From UBA7692 sp033578915 (GTDB taxonomy: Bacteria > Bacteroidota > Bacteroidia > Chitinophagales > LD1), in contig JAVQWQ010000023.1 of the NCBI GenBank assembly GCA_033578915.1, positions 1 to 22,297 on the forward strand: a stretch of 22,297 bases of DNA, given 5' to 3'. How positions within the stretch are numbered: position 1 is the stretch's first letter; the number at the start of each line of letters is the position of its first letter. Of the stretch, positions 1-7,820 are shown piece after piece. Under the pieces are notes generated by a model. The model saw nothing but the letters and a program-made list of their open reading frames with translations, was not told the DNA's origin and made no database searches. A program made the position numbers and the translations under genes.

Positions 1-2
1 TA

Positions 3-2462
3 GCAAGGGCAGGCATTGGGGTAAACGGTATGCATACCCCGTTTAATGCATTTCCCACATTTCAGCACGAAGCAACAGTGTACCGTGGAGGTGTGCCTGA
101 GCGTTTTCAAATCTCACACAATATCCTTCGCTCTATTATCAAACAAGGTGAAAATGTGCTTGCAATACAAACCCATAACAGCTTTCAAAGCAACGACCTA
201 AGCAGTAATTATTTTCTCTCTTTCGGCATAGCCGATGCCCGAAACTTATTTAGGCCTGTTCCTGCATGGTTTGATAGCAGCCCTTCCTTCTTTCATACAA
301 ATTTCAGGCTTGCAATGGGAAAGACCATTTACCTTTTTAACCCTTTCGGGCGCTGTATTGATTCGCTCTACATCCTGGAATGCGACATAGATCATAGTTT
401 CGGCAGGGTAAAAGATGGCTCGGATACTCTTTGTTACTTCTACCGGGCTACACCGAATATGTCAAACGACTCAAATTTTAGTTTTTCAGAATACTACGAA
501 ATTACTGGTATTTTTCCTCCGGCGGGATTTTACGATTCATCAATTTTTATAACCCTGCAAGCTCCTCCGGGTGTTTCTGTGCATTATACAATAGGAGGTA
601 AAACTCCTGACGAATCAGACCCTGTATTTTCAGCACCTATCCGAATTGATACTACATGTGTGGTGTCGTTCAGAGCATACGGCAACGGAGCTGGTAAACC
701 GGGTAAAACAATAAGGCATACCTATTTTATTGCAGAGCCGCAGTTCTCTCTGCCGTTAATATCAATTTCAACCGACCCGATTAATTTATGGAGCGATAGT
801 ATTGGCATCTACACAAAAGGGCAAAATTACAACAGTCTTTATCCCTACTTCGGAGCCAACTTTTGGAAAAAATGGGAAAGACTTTCCCATATAGAATATT
901 TCGGAGAGGATAAACAACTGAAATTTAAAGGGCCATTTGGGCTTAAAATTCACGGAAACTGGAGCCGAGGTCAGCCTCAAAAGGGCTTGCGGGTGGACTT
1001 TGACCATAAATACGGCTTTCCAATGGCCAACTATCCGCTCATACCTGATAAACAACACATTCATGCATACCGCGCATTTAATCTTAGAAATGCAGGCAAC
1101 GATTATTTCGGAAGCCGTTTCCGTGATGCGCTCATGCAACGCAGCATGAAAAACACTCATGTAGATTACATGGGATACTCTCCTGCCGTAGTTTATCTAA
1201 ATGGATGTTATTGGGGACTTTATGAGATTCGCGAAAAGGTTGATCAAGAATATCTGCGATTTAATCACCATGTAAACCCCAATGCTGTTGACCTCATTTC
1301 TTATGACCATAATTTAGGTTTTCAGGTACACAACGGAACTGATTCTGCATTCTACGATATGTTTTACCGAATCACAGCTACACCTCCTGACGCTGATTCA
1401 TTTGAAACGTTGGTAAAAAAATTTATAGATTTCAAAAACTACTCTGATTATTTCATTGCCCAAATATTTTATGCCAACAGCGACTGGATGGGAGAATGGA
1501 CCAACAATATCAAGTGCTGGAAAGCGCATGAGCCGGGCAGCAGGTGGCGATATATACTTTGGGATATGGATTTTGGCTGTGGTTTTAAAAATCCTGATGG
1601 GAACAAACTGATGAGCAAGCCTGATGATTATATGTGGAACAGGGCGCGTAGGCCGCTTATAAGCAATGAACATTCGAGGCTTTTTAATCATATCATATCC
1701 AACAAAAGTCTTAGAAATTATTTTTTGAACCGGATGGCCGACTTGGTAAATACTACACTGAGAGTAGACAGCTTTGAGGCTTTAGCCACACAAATGAAGA
1801 ACGAAATTCTTTCTGAAATTTCGAGACACCACCAAAAATGGGGAGGAAATATGGCCTCATTTGAACAGAGCATAGAAAATATGATTGAGTTTGTTCGGAA
1901 CAGGCCTCAGTATCTCTTTCAACACGCAGTAGAAGAATTTCAATTAAATAAACATATTACGATTACACTTGATATACAGCCGGAGGGAGCCGGGCATATT
2001 TTTTTAAATACAATAGATATCAAGCACTTTCCTTTTTCAGGAACTTACTTCGATGGCGTGCCGGTAAATGTCAAAGCAATAGCAAATGATGAATATGAAT
2101 TTTCTCATTGGCACGCATTAAGAAACTTCAACTCTTTACCTTACGATAGTTTGCATATAAATATCACAGAATCCGATACCCTGGTAGCTGTGTTCAGGAA
2201 TAAAACAACATCGTCAGTACATTTCCCAAAGGAACAAACAAATACGCCTCATCTTTTCAACAAATCCAATACATGGGTAATAATTTCTCCGCATAAACAA
2301 ATCATTACATGTACACTATACGATATCCTTGGTAAAAAAATTGATGAACAAACAGACAATGAAAAATGCATTTTCACAAAAAATGGTCTGGCAAAAGGTG
2401 TTTACATTATTCAAGCTGCATTAAACTCAAAAACATATACATGGAAAGTTGTACACGATTAA
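3..2462 (+). CDS. Secreted CotH-kinase family protein with chitobiase-C domain and T9SS sorting signal (5' partial)
   Basis: The reading frame is open to the left window edge (nine residues precede the first Met at base 30), so the true start and signal peptide lie outside. Counting from that Met: a beta-sandwich remnant at ~1-90; a chitobiase/beta-hexosaminidase C-terminal-type domain at ~165-235 (HYTIGGKTPDESDP, then FRAYGNG); a CotH kinase domain at ~240-610 with KIHGNWSRG, FNLRNAG, YWGLYEIREKVD and WDMDFGCG; an InlB-B-repeat-like segment at ~640-725 (GAGHI, FSHWHA, LVAVF); and a C-terminal type IX sorting domain at ~747-810 (LYDILGKKI, GVYII, ending KVVHD). CotH domains are atypical protein kinases known from Bacillus spore coats. 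In Bacteroidota such multidomain proteins are thought to be exported by T9SS and kept at the surface. The substrate is unknown. It converges on the Rrf2 gene with a gap of about 4 bases and no visible terminator. The family call is firm, the role inferred. Confidence 0.9.
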   Translation, partial: ARAGIGVNGMHTPFNAFPTFQHEATVYRGGVPERFQISHNILRSIIKQGENVLAIQTHNSFQSNDLSSNYFLSFGIADARNLFRPVPAWFDSSPSFFHTNFRLAMGKTIYLFNPFGRCIDSLYILECDIDHSFGRVKDGSDTLCYFYRATPNMSNDSNFSFSEYYEITGIFPPAGFYDSSIFITLQAPPGVSVHYTIGGKTPDESDPVFSAPIRIDTTCVVSFRAYGNGAGKPGKTIRHTYFIAEPQFSLPLISISTDPINLWSDSIGIYTKGQNYNSLYPYFGANFWKKWERLSHIEYFGEDKQLKFKGPFGLKIHGNWSRGQPQKGLRVDFDHKYGFPMANYPLIPDKQHIHAYRAFNLRNAGNDYFGSRFRDALMQRSMKNTHVDYMGYSPAVVYLNGCYWGLYEIREKVDQEYLRFNHHVNPNAVDLISYDHNLGFQVHNGTDSAFYDMFYRITATPPDADSFETLVKKFIDFKNYSDYFIAQIFYANSDWMGEWTNNIKCWKAHEPGSRWRYILWDMDFGCGFKNPDGNKLMSKPDDYMWNRARRPLISNEHSRLFNHIISNKSLRNYFLNRMADLVNTTLRVDSFEALATQMKNEILSEISRHHQKWGGNMASFEQSIENMIEFVRNRPQYLFQHAVEEFQLNKHITITLDIQPEGAGHIFLNTIDIKHFPFSGTYFDGVPVNVKAIANDEYEFSHWHALRNFNSLPYDSLHINITESDTLVAVFRNKTTSSVHFPKEQTNTPHLFNKSNTWVIISPHKQIITCTLYDILGKKIDEQTDNEKCIFTKNGLAKGVYIIQAALNSKTYTWKVVHD

Positions 2463-2466
2463 GCAT

Positions 2467-2939
2467 CTAAGATTGTTGCCCGTTGTTTGTAGAAATTTCT
2501 TTCTGGCTATCAGCAAGCTGCCTTTCGCGCTCAAGCAATTTTTCGAGAGTATTTTCCTTAAGAAAAGCAACGGAGATATCACGTAAGTCTTTAAAAGCAC
2601 TGCGGATGCAGGTTTTTTCATCAGATACATTTTCTCCTCGCAGGGTTGATAGTATTTATAGGCCGCACAGGGCACTAATGCGATAGGGCCATCATAAAGC
2701 CTGAGTATATCTGCCATGTTGATTTGAGAGACCGTCTTAATTAAATAATATCCGCCCCCTCTCCCCTTTTTACTACCTAAGATGCCAGCATTTTTGAGTT
2801 CAAGGAGTATAGCTTCGAGAAATTTTTTGGGTATGTTTTCCTTAGTGGCGATTTCTTCTATTAATGTACGCTTTTGTTCCTTATTTCTGGCAAGGTACAA
2901 AAGGGCTTTAATGGCATATTTGCTCTTCTTGGAAATCAC
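2467..2939 (-). CDS. Rrf2-family transcriptional regulator, apparently frameshifted
   Basis: The N-terminal part is a typical Rrf2 winged helix: ISKKSKYAIKALLYLA, recognition region NIPKKFLEAILLELKNAGIL, wing GRGGGYYL, then GPIALVPC and YYQPC. As written, the frame changes after PCEEK into an unlike tail that would run to 2427, inside the CotH gene. Adding one A to the A4 run (T run 2630-2633 on the + strand) restores a family-like C-terminus (NVSDEKTCIRSAFKDLRD, then TLEKLL) ending at a TAG at 2467-2469. That gives ~157 residues and a tail that just clears the CotH stop. The restored protein has three cysteines (PC, PC, TC), the layout of Fe-S or thiol-sensing Rrf2 members such as IscR/NsrR/CymR, so redox or iron-sulfur control is possible. 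I chose the GTG at 2939, which gives the family's usual N-terminus; a TTG at 2945 is the alternative. Whether the frameshift is real decay or a sequence error cannot be told here. Confidence 0.8.
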
Positions 2940-2945
2940 ATACAA

Positions 2946-3298
2946 ATTTTAAAAATTATTTTTCAAAATAAGATATTCAATTTCCAATGTGTTATTCGTA
3001 AAAAAATTTCCAAATGTTCTGACTCCATCGCTGGCTTGCGTGAGAAGACATCACTAAGGCATATGGCATTCTTTTCCTATAAAATAACAAAAATGTTATA
3101 TCAATCAAATGCTTAACACGAAGTATTTACTTGGAATAATTTAAAACAGAGAAAATCTATTCTCTTTAATTGTAGAAAATTATTTTTAATCCTATGTAAT
3201 TTAACAGAAGCCAAACTTTTGATAATACAGAAGTGTTTAAATGATATAGGATTGCTATAAAATTGCACCTTGATTCAAAAGAGGGCATTGCTTACTAA
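2946..3298. other. Intergenic region between divergent Rrf2 and acyltransferase genes
   Basis: About 350 AT-rich bases with no credible ORF or RNA gene. They lie between two divergent starts and so must hold both promoters. For the + gene, TTTA (3236-3239), an 18-base spacer and TAAAATTG (3258-3265) is a loose match to the Bacteroidota promoter TTTG-N19-TAnnTTTG. For the Rrf2 gene no clear pair is seen. A short hairpin AGAGAA/TTCTCT (3148-3153 with 3160-3165) could be an operator half or chance. Confidence 0.4.
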
Positions 3299-4456
3299 AT
3301 GAAACTTACCTTTCACGTAACCTCCTCTATATGCAATGTTCCTCTCGCTGAGTGGCAGCAAATTGTACCAAAAGATAATTTGTTACATCAATATGAATAT
3401 CTGAAAAGTGTGGAAGAATGTTTGGAAAGAGTATGCGGTTTTCGTTATGTTTTGATATATGAAAATAAGAGCCTGACGGGCGCAGCATATTTTCAAATTG
3501 TACAGTTCAATGGAAAGCAGTTAAATAATTACTCCGTCAGTAAAAGTCTTGTGTCTAAAATACAACGAACTTTATTAAGTGTAATCAAAGCAAGGTTGCT
3601 GGTTGGAGCTAATCTTCTTATGACAGGCGAAAAGGCTGCTTTTTTTAAGAGAGGTTTAGAGATGGGAACATCCGCATTGATATATTCTGCTACAGTGAAA
3701 GAATTAATGAGAATAGACAAAGAGGTTGATGCTTTTCTGATGCCGGACATATATGCGCATGACACTGAACTCCTGAAGGTTTTTGAAGGTGATCAATTTC
3801 ACATCATTCGGGAAGAGCCGGATATGTTTATGACGCTAAATCCATCATGGAATACGTTTGAGGATTACAAAAAGAACTTGTTATCTAAGTATCGCATTCG
3901 AACAAATAAATGCTTGAAGCTTTCCGAGCATATTGAAAGAAAAGAACTTTCTGAGCAAGAAATTAAAGAGCAAGAGCACGATATTTTTGCTCTTTATCAA
4001 AACACCTTAGATAAAGTTCCTTTCTCTTTGATAAGTGTAAAACGTGAATTCTTTGCTGCGCAAAAAAGGATTTTACCCAACACATATCATATTTTCGGAT
4101 ATTTTGTAAATAATAAACTCGTTGGTTTTAACTCTATATATCTTTTAAATAATACAGCAGAAGTGCATTATGTAGGAATCAACTATGAAATAAATAAATC
4201 TTGTAAGCTGTATCTGCGCATGCTGTTAGATTCTATTTCATATAGTATTGAAAATAAACTAAGCATGTTGCACTTCGGAAGGACAGCCACTGAAATAAAG
4301 AGTTCAGTGGGAGCACAGCCTATGGCCATTTTTGGAGTGTTGAGGCACAAAAATTTTTTATACAACCAATTTATAGTAGGCCCTCTGAGCAAAAAAATAC
4401 AACCTCAGGAAGCCGTAATCAGAAGGCCTTTTAACACACAATATACCAATCAGTGA
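3299..4456 (+). CDS. GNAT/FemAB-like N-acyltransferase family protein
   Basis: A 385-residue soluble protein with no signal peptide or membrane segment. The C-terminal half resembles the GNAT fold of BioF2-like/FemAB-like acyltransferases: YFVNNKLVGFNSIYLLNNTAEVHYVGINYEINK has the beta4/beta5 layout, and LHFGRTATEIKSSVGAQ followed by FGVLRH is typical of the peptidoglycan-biosynthesis-like acyltransferase group (COG3146-like). The N-terminal half (FRYVLIYENKSLTGAAYFQIVQF) is the usual cofactor-free first GNAT-like lobe. Members transfer an acyl or aminoacyl group, but the donor and acceptor cannot be read from sequence. The gene stands alone, divergent from the Rrf2 gene, and its last 7 bases overlap the end of trxB on the other strand. 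Superfamily membership is fairly sure; the substrate is unknown. Confidence 0.65.
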   Translation: MKLTFHVTSSICNVPLAEWQQIVPKDNLLHQYEYLKSVEECLERVCGFRYVLIYENKSLTGAAYFQIVQFNGKQLNNYSVSKSLVSKIQRTLLSVIKARLLVGANLLMTGEKAAFFKRGLEMGTSALIYSATVKELMRIDKEVDAFLMPDIYAHDTELLKVFEGDQFHIIREEPDMFMTLNPSWNTFEDYKKNLLSKYRIRTNKCLKLSEHIERKELSEQEIKEQEHDIFALYQNTLDKVPFSLISVKREFFAAQKRILPNTYHIFGYFVNNKLVGFNSIYLLNNTAEVHYVGINYEINKSCKLYLRMLLDSISYSIENKLSMLHFGRTATEIKSSVGAQPMAIFGVLRHKNFLYNQFIVGPLSKKIQPQEAVIRRPFNTQYTNQ

Positions 4457-5391
4457 ATTCCATTAGCGCTTAGCCAACGCTCTGCCTCAAGAGCAGCCAT
4501 ACAGCCGCTTCCCGCAGCAGTTACGGCCTGGCGATATACCTTATCCTGGACATCTCCGCAAGCAAAAACTCCTTCAATGTCTGTCTTGGGCGTACCATTG
4601 TGAGTAATGATGTAACCTTGTTCGTCTGTTGGCAGAAAATCTTTAAAGATTTCTGAATTAGGCTTGTGGCCTATTGCAACAAAAAAACCTTTAATAGGTA
4701 TAGTAGTTTTTTCCCCTGTTTTATTGTTGAAGACGCGAACGGCCTCCACTGCTTTATCGCCAAGAATCTCTTCAGTTTCTGTATTCCAATATATTTTGAT
4801 ATTAGGTGTATTGAAAACTCTTTGTTGCATAATTTTAGATGCGCGCATTTGGTCTCTTCTGACCAACATGTGAACTTTGGTAGCTAACTTCGAAAGATAT
4901 AGTGCTTCTTCACAAGCTGTATCACCTGCTCCTACTATAGCTACTTCGGTGTTGCGATAGAAGAAGCCATCACAAACTGCACAGGCACTGACGCCACTAC
5001 CATTGAGCCGCTGCTCGCTTGGAAGTCCCAGCCATTTGGCTTCTGCGCCAGTAGCGATAATAACAGCATGCGCTGTAAGCACTTTCTCTCCATCTATCCA
5101 GATTTTTTTAGGTGATACCGAGAAATCTACCTTAGTAACCATCCCAAAACGAATATCTGTACCGAAGCGCTCCGCTTGCTGACGAAAATCTTCCATCATC
5201 TGTGGGCCAAGAACACCTTTTGGGTAGCCGGGATAGTTTTCAACTTCTGTTGTGTTCATTAATTGTCCGCCCTGCTGAATACCGGTAATCATTACAGGGT
5301 TTAGATTAGCACGTGCAGCATAAATAGCAGCAGTGTAGCCGGCTGGTCCTGAACCAATAATCAGGCATTTTATAGTATCATTATTTCCCAT
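4450..5391 (-). CDS. trxB: Thioredoxin-disulfide reductase
   Basis: A 313-residue FAD/NADPH flavoprotein of normal TrxB length. FAD-binding GSGPAGYTAAIYAARA is at ~13-28, the redox-active CAVCDG at 137-142, the NADPH-binding GAGDTACEEALYLSKLA at 154-170, and the C-terminal FAD motif GVFACGDV at 274-281 followed by QAVTAAGSGCMAA. It reduces thioredoxin with NADPH in the cytoplasm. All catalytic features are present. The ATG at 5391 gives the expected short N-terminus. The stop overlaps the 3' end of the convergent acyltransferase gene by 7 bases. The upstream gap (5392-5653) has no strong promoter match; AAGATTTG on the minus strand just upstream of the start is a loose -7 candidate. Confidence 0.97.
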   Translation of the reverse strand: MGNNDTIKCLIIGSGPAGYTAAIYAARANLNPVMITGIQQGGQLMNTTEVENYPGYPKGVLGPQMMEDFRQQAERFGTDIRFGMVTKVDFSVSPKKIWIDGEKVLTAHAVIIATGAEAKWLGLPSEQRLNGSGVSACAVCDGFFYRNTEVAIVGAGDTACEEALYLSKLATKVHMLVRRDQMRASKIMQQRVFNTPNIKIYWNTETEEILGDKAVEAVRVFNNKTGEKTTIPIKGFFVAIGHKPNSEIFKDFLPTDEQGYIITHNGTPKTDIEGVFACGDVQDKVYRQAVTAAGSGCMAALEAERWLSANGIH

Positions 5392-5653
5392 TAAAGAGTA
5401 ATTTTTGCGGCAAATCTTAAAAAGTCTCGAACAATAATTCGCTAAATATTATCAAGTATTAAAAAACAATAAGAAAGTCAATAAGTTTATTTCATTTTGA
5501 AAATCTAATTTTGAATGATAGACAGAACTCAATGTAAAGATGATTTTGAGAAAATACGGTTACCCTTTAAGGACTTATGGCTAGATTATAATCTCAGAAA
5601 TTATATCGAGAAGGATTAAAAAGGCCTTGGTTGGAAAAAATATTTTTTACTAA

Positions 5654-6115
5654 TTACTTTGAAGACATTATGGAAGGGGATTTCAAAGGGACCGATTTTT
5701 CCTGTTCAGGGCTGAGCACTACTCCTTTGATGGTAATAACCTTTGTCGGCTCACTGGCATTGGATGTAATCGTTATAGCTTTAGTAAAGGGGCCTACTCT
5801 GCCTTGTGTATTGTAAGTTGCTGTAATAGAACCTTCCTTGCCAGGTAAAATAGGCTCTTTAGACCAACTGGGCGTGGTACAACCACAGCTCGCTTTTACG
5901 TTTGTGAGAATTAAAGGCTCTTTACCAACGTTCTTAAATTTGAATTCGTGCGTCACCTGGGGGCCTTCAGGTACTTCTCCGAAATCAAAAACCTCTTCTT
6001 CAAATTTGAATACAGGCGCATTTGGATTAGCGGCCGGTTCTGAATTACTCTCTTTATTTTGGCTAAGTAGGCTAATACTAGATCCTATGAAAAGTATTAA
6101 TAAAATATTTTTCAT
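5654..6115 (-). CDS. DUF1573 domain protein with signal peptide
   Basis: About 153 residues. The N-terminus KNILLILFIGSSISLLSQ is a Sec signal peptide, followed by a short Ser/Asn-rich linker and a DUF1573 domain (~36-132) with the family hallmarks FDFGEVPEGPQVTHEFKFKN, LILTNVKASCGCTTPSW, GPFTKAITITSN and VITIKG. DUF1573 is an immunoglobulin/ASH-like beta domain very common in Bacteroidota; its molecular role is not established. The CGC motif is part of the family signature. An ATG two codons upstream (6121) is possible, but MKNILL at 6115 gives the standard signal-peptide start. It probably acts in the periplasm or at the outer membrane. A single-gene transcript is likely, with a promoter candidate at 6133-6163. 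Confidence 0.88.
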   Translation of the reverse strand: MKNILLILFIGSSISLLSQNKESNSEPAANPNAPVFKFEEEVFDFGEVPEGPQVTHEFKFKNVGKEPLILTNVKASCGCTTPSWSKEPILPGKEGSITATYNTQGRVGPFTKAITITSNASEPTKVITIKGVVLSPEQEKSVPLKSPSIMSSK

Positions 6116-6132
6116 ACACATATTTTTCTATG

Positions 6133-6163
6133 CTAAAATACAAGTGTTAATCGCTTATGTAAA
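6133..6163 (-). promoter_or_regulatory. Candidate Bacteroidota-type promoter for the DUF1573 gene
   Basis: On the minus strand TTTA (6160-6163), a 19-base spacer and TATTTTAG (6133-6140) match the TTTG/TAnnTTTG consensus with one mismatch in each box. The spacing equals that of the stronger rpsL promoter in this window, and the leader to the ATG is short. The assignment is inferred from consensus only. Confidence 0.4.
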
Positions 6164-6179
6164 TTCTATTAACATCATT

Positions 6180-7487
6180 TTATGGCTGTTGATGTTCAAA
6201 CTCCCAACACTTCAACAAATCTGCAACCAAAAAAATGCTTCCAGCCGCCAATACTAAATCGTCTTCGTATGCACTAGAAATAGCGATATTAAGAGCTTCA
6301 GCAGGGCTTGCATAAGCTTGCCCATTTAGCCCAAACGAGCTTGCAATATTCGCCAACTCGTTCGCAGGCTTTCCACGAGGCACCTCAGGTTTACAAAAAT
6401 AATAAATAGCGTTCTTTGGCAGCACTTCCATCACCATGCTCAGATCCTTATCTGCCACTGTTCCGTAAACAAAATGAAAATTTGAAAAGCTTAAATTTTC
6501 CAAAGATGCCAGCAACATTTTGATTCCGCCTTCATTGTGAGCGCTGTCAAATATTACTAAAGGTTTTTTGCTCATAACCATCCATCGCCCAAAAAAACCC
6601 GTGTTCTTTTTTACCTTATTCAAGCTGGAAATAATGTGATTCAGCGTAATTTTTATGTCGGTATTTTTTTGAAGTAACATTAATGCTGCTAAAGCAGTCT
6701 GAATATTCTGCTTTTGATAATTTCCTAAAAGGTCGATACTGCAAGTGTAGTGCTGTCCAGTCTCCTTCAAGACAAACGAAACGCATAAATCATTGAATTC
6801 AAGTACCTCAACCCACTCATCTGAAAACCAAAGAGGTGCATCTAAAACTTTAGCTTTTTCAACAAATACATGTGCCACCTCAAGTTGCCTCTCACCTACT
6901 ATCACAGGAACTTTCGATTTAATGATTCCTGCTTTTTGAGTAGCAATTTCAGATAATTCTTTTCCAAGAATATGTTGGTGGTCATAACTAATGTTTGTGA
7001 TAACGGAAATGGCCGGACGGATAATATTGGTTGAATCTAATCTTCCGCCAAGTCCAGTTTCGATAACGCACCAATCTGTATTCTGATGTTTAAACCATGA
7101 AAACATCATAGCTGTCGTTATTTCAAAAAAGGAAGCATTCATACTTTTAATGGCAGTCATGTGCTTAGAAATGAATTCAACGACAAATGACTCGTCTATC
7201 CAATCTCTGCCGATTTTAATACGTTCACGATAGTTCAAATAATGAGGAGAAGTGTATATGCCTGTTTTATAACCTGCTTCAATAAGAGCCGATGCAATAA
7301 TATGAGTAACTGAGCCTTTGCCATTGGTTCCGGCAATGTGGATACATTTTAAATCGTTTTGAGGATTGCCAAGTAAATCGCAAAAACGAATGATATTATC
7401 TAGGCTTCCTCTGTATGCTGCCGGGCCGATACGTTGATACATCGGCAGTTGGTTGAGCAAAAACTCCAAGGCCTGAAGATATTGCAT
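6180..7487 (-). CDS. folC: Folylpolyglutamate synthase / dihydrofolate synthase
   Basis: A 435-residue Mur-ligase-family enzyme that adds glutamate to dihydropteroate or folates using ATP. The P-loop HIAGTNGKGSVTHI is at 50-63, TSPHYLNYRERI at 79-90, FFEITTAMMF at 120-129, ETGLGGRLDSTNII at 143-156, SYDHQHILG with IATQKAGIIK at 167-190 (containing the lysine expected to be carbamylated in this family), and the C-terminal IFDSAHNEGG marks the glutamate ligase domain. Length and motif order are standard. The ATG at 7487 gives a normal N-terminus (MQYLQALEFLLNQLPMYQRIG). On the minus strand, TATAATTG (7507-7514) just upstream is a plausible -7 element. It is transcribed alone, separated from the upstream OmpA gene by 333 bases holding a strong palindrome. 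Confidence 0.96.
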   Translation of the reverse strand: MQYLQALEFLLNQLPMYQRIGPAAYRGSLDNIIRFCDLLGNPQNDLKCIHIAGTNGKGSVTHIIASALIEAGYKTGIYTSPHYLNYRERIKIGRDWIDESFVVEFISKHMTAIKSMNASFFEITTAMMFSWFKHQNTDWCVIETGLGGRLDSTNIIRPAISVITNISYDHQHILGKELSEIATQKAGIIKSKVPVIVGERQLEVAHVFVEKAKVLDAPLWFSDEWVEVLEFNDLCVSFVLKETGQHYTCSIDLLGNYQKQNIQTALAALMLLQKNTDIKITLNHIISSLNKVKKNTGFFGRWMVMSKKPLVIFDSAHNEGGIKMLLASLENLSFSNFHFVYGTVADKDLSMVMEVLPKNAIYYFCKPEVPRGKPANELANIASSFGLNGQAYASPAEALNIAISSAYEDDLVLAAGSIFLVADLLKCWEFEHQQP

Positions 7488-7820
7488 AGCCTAAGTTTAA
7501 GAACTGCAATTATAGCAGAAGCCTTTTGCTTTGGTAATATGATTATAATGTTTGATTAAAACCAGGATAAATTCTCATTAAAAGAAAAAGAGCAACTTAA
7601 TCAGGCACAACACCGTTATTTAAGTCAGGATATTGTAGTGTAAAAAAATATTTTTATAAGCTGGCTATTTTCGGCCACGCGCCTTAGGGCGCGTGGCCGA
7701 AAAAGTTTCTAAAATCGGTTGGTTTTTATGATTTAATCAATCATTTCTGTTTCATGCAAAAATAAATATGCAAGACGTAATAGTTCATTTTTGCATCCCA
7801 AAGATGAGATAACCATGCAG
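7488..7820. other. Intergenic region between the OmpA-family gene and folC
   Basis: About 330 bases with no ORF. It holds the probable folC promoter near its left end (TATAATTG on the minus strand, 7507-7514), the GC-rich palindrome at 7668-7703, a small inverted repeat ATGATT/AATCAT (~7728-7744), and a 10-base perfect inverted repeat ATGCAAAAAT/ATTTTTGCAT (7754-7763 with 7787-7796, 23-base loop). The last two would lie in the 3' untranslated end of the OmpA-gene transcript. Confidence 0.5.
7668..7703. repeat. Perfect 16-bp GC-rich palindrome (hairpin), possible REP-like element or terminator
   Basis: TTTTCGGCCACGCGCC (7668-7683), loop TTAG, then GGCGCGTGGCCGAAAA (7688-7703): 16 paired bases without mismatch, far richer in G+C than its AT-rich surroundings. 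It follows the OmpA-family gene and precedes folC, both on the minus strand, so it could end or stabilise the OmpA transcript. The T run is on the 5' arm and the A run on the 3' arm on either strand, opposite to a classical intrinsic terminator, and no U tract follows on the minus strand. A dispersed palindromic repeat is the alternative. Confidence 0.6.

Noticed and set aside
2427..2633. C-terminal tail of the uncorrected Rrf2 frame
   Set aside because: Its sequence is unlike the family and overlaps the CotH gene; the +/-1 frame gives a proper Rrf2 C-terminus.
2625..2640. Programmed -1 ribosomal frameshift in the Rrf2 gene
   Set aside because: There is no X XXY YYZ slippery heptamer in the correct phase, only a four-A run; mutation or sequence error is simpler.
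7668..7703. Palindrome as a standard intrinsic terminator
   Set aside because: The A and T runs are on the wrong arms for either strand and no U tract follows the 3' arm; kept as a palindromic repeat of uncertain role.
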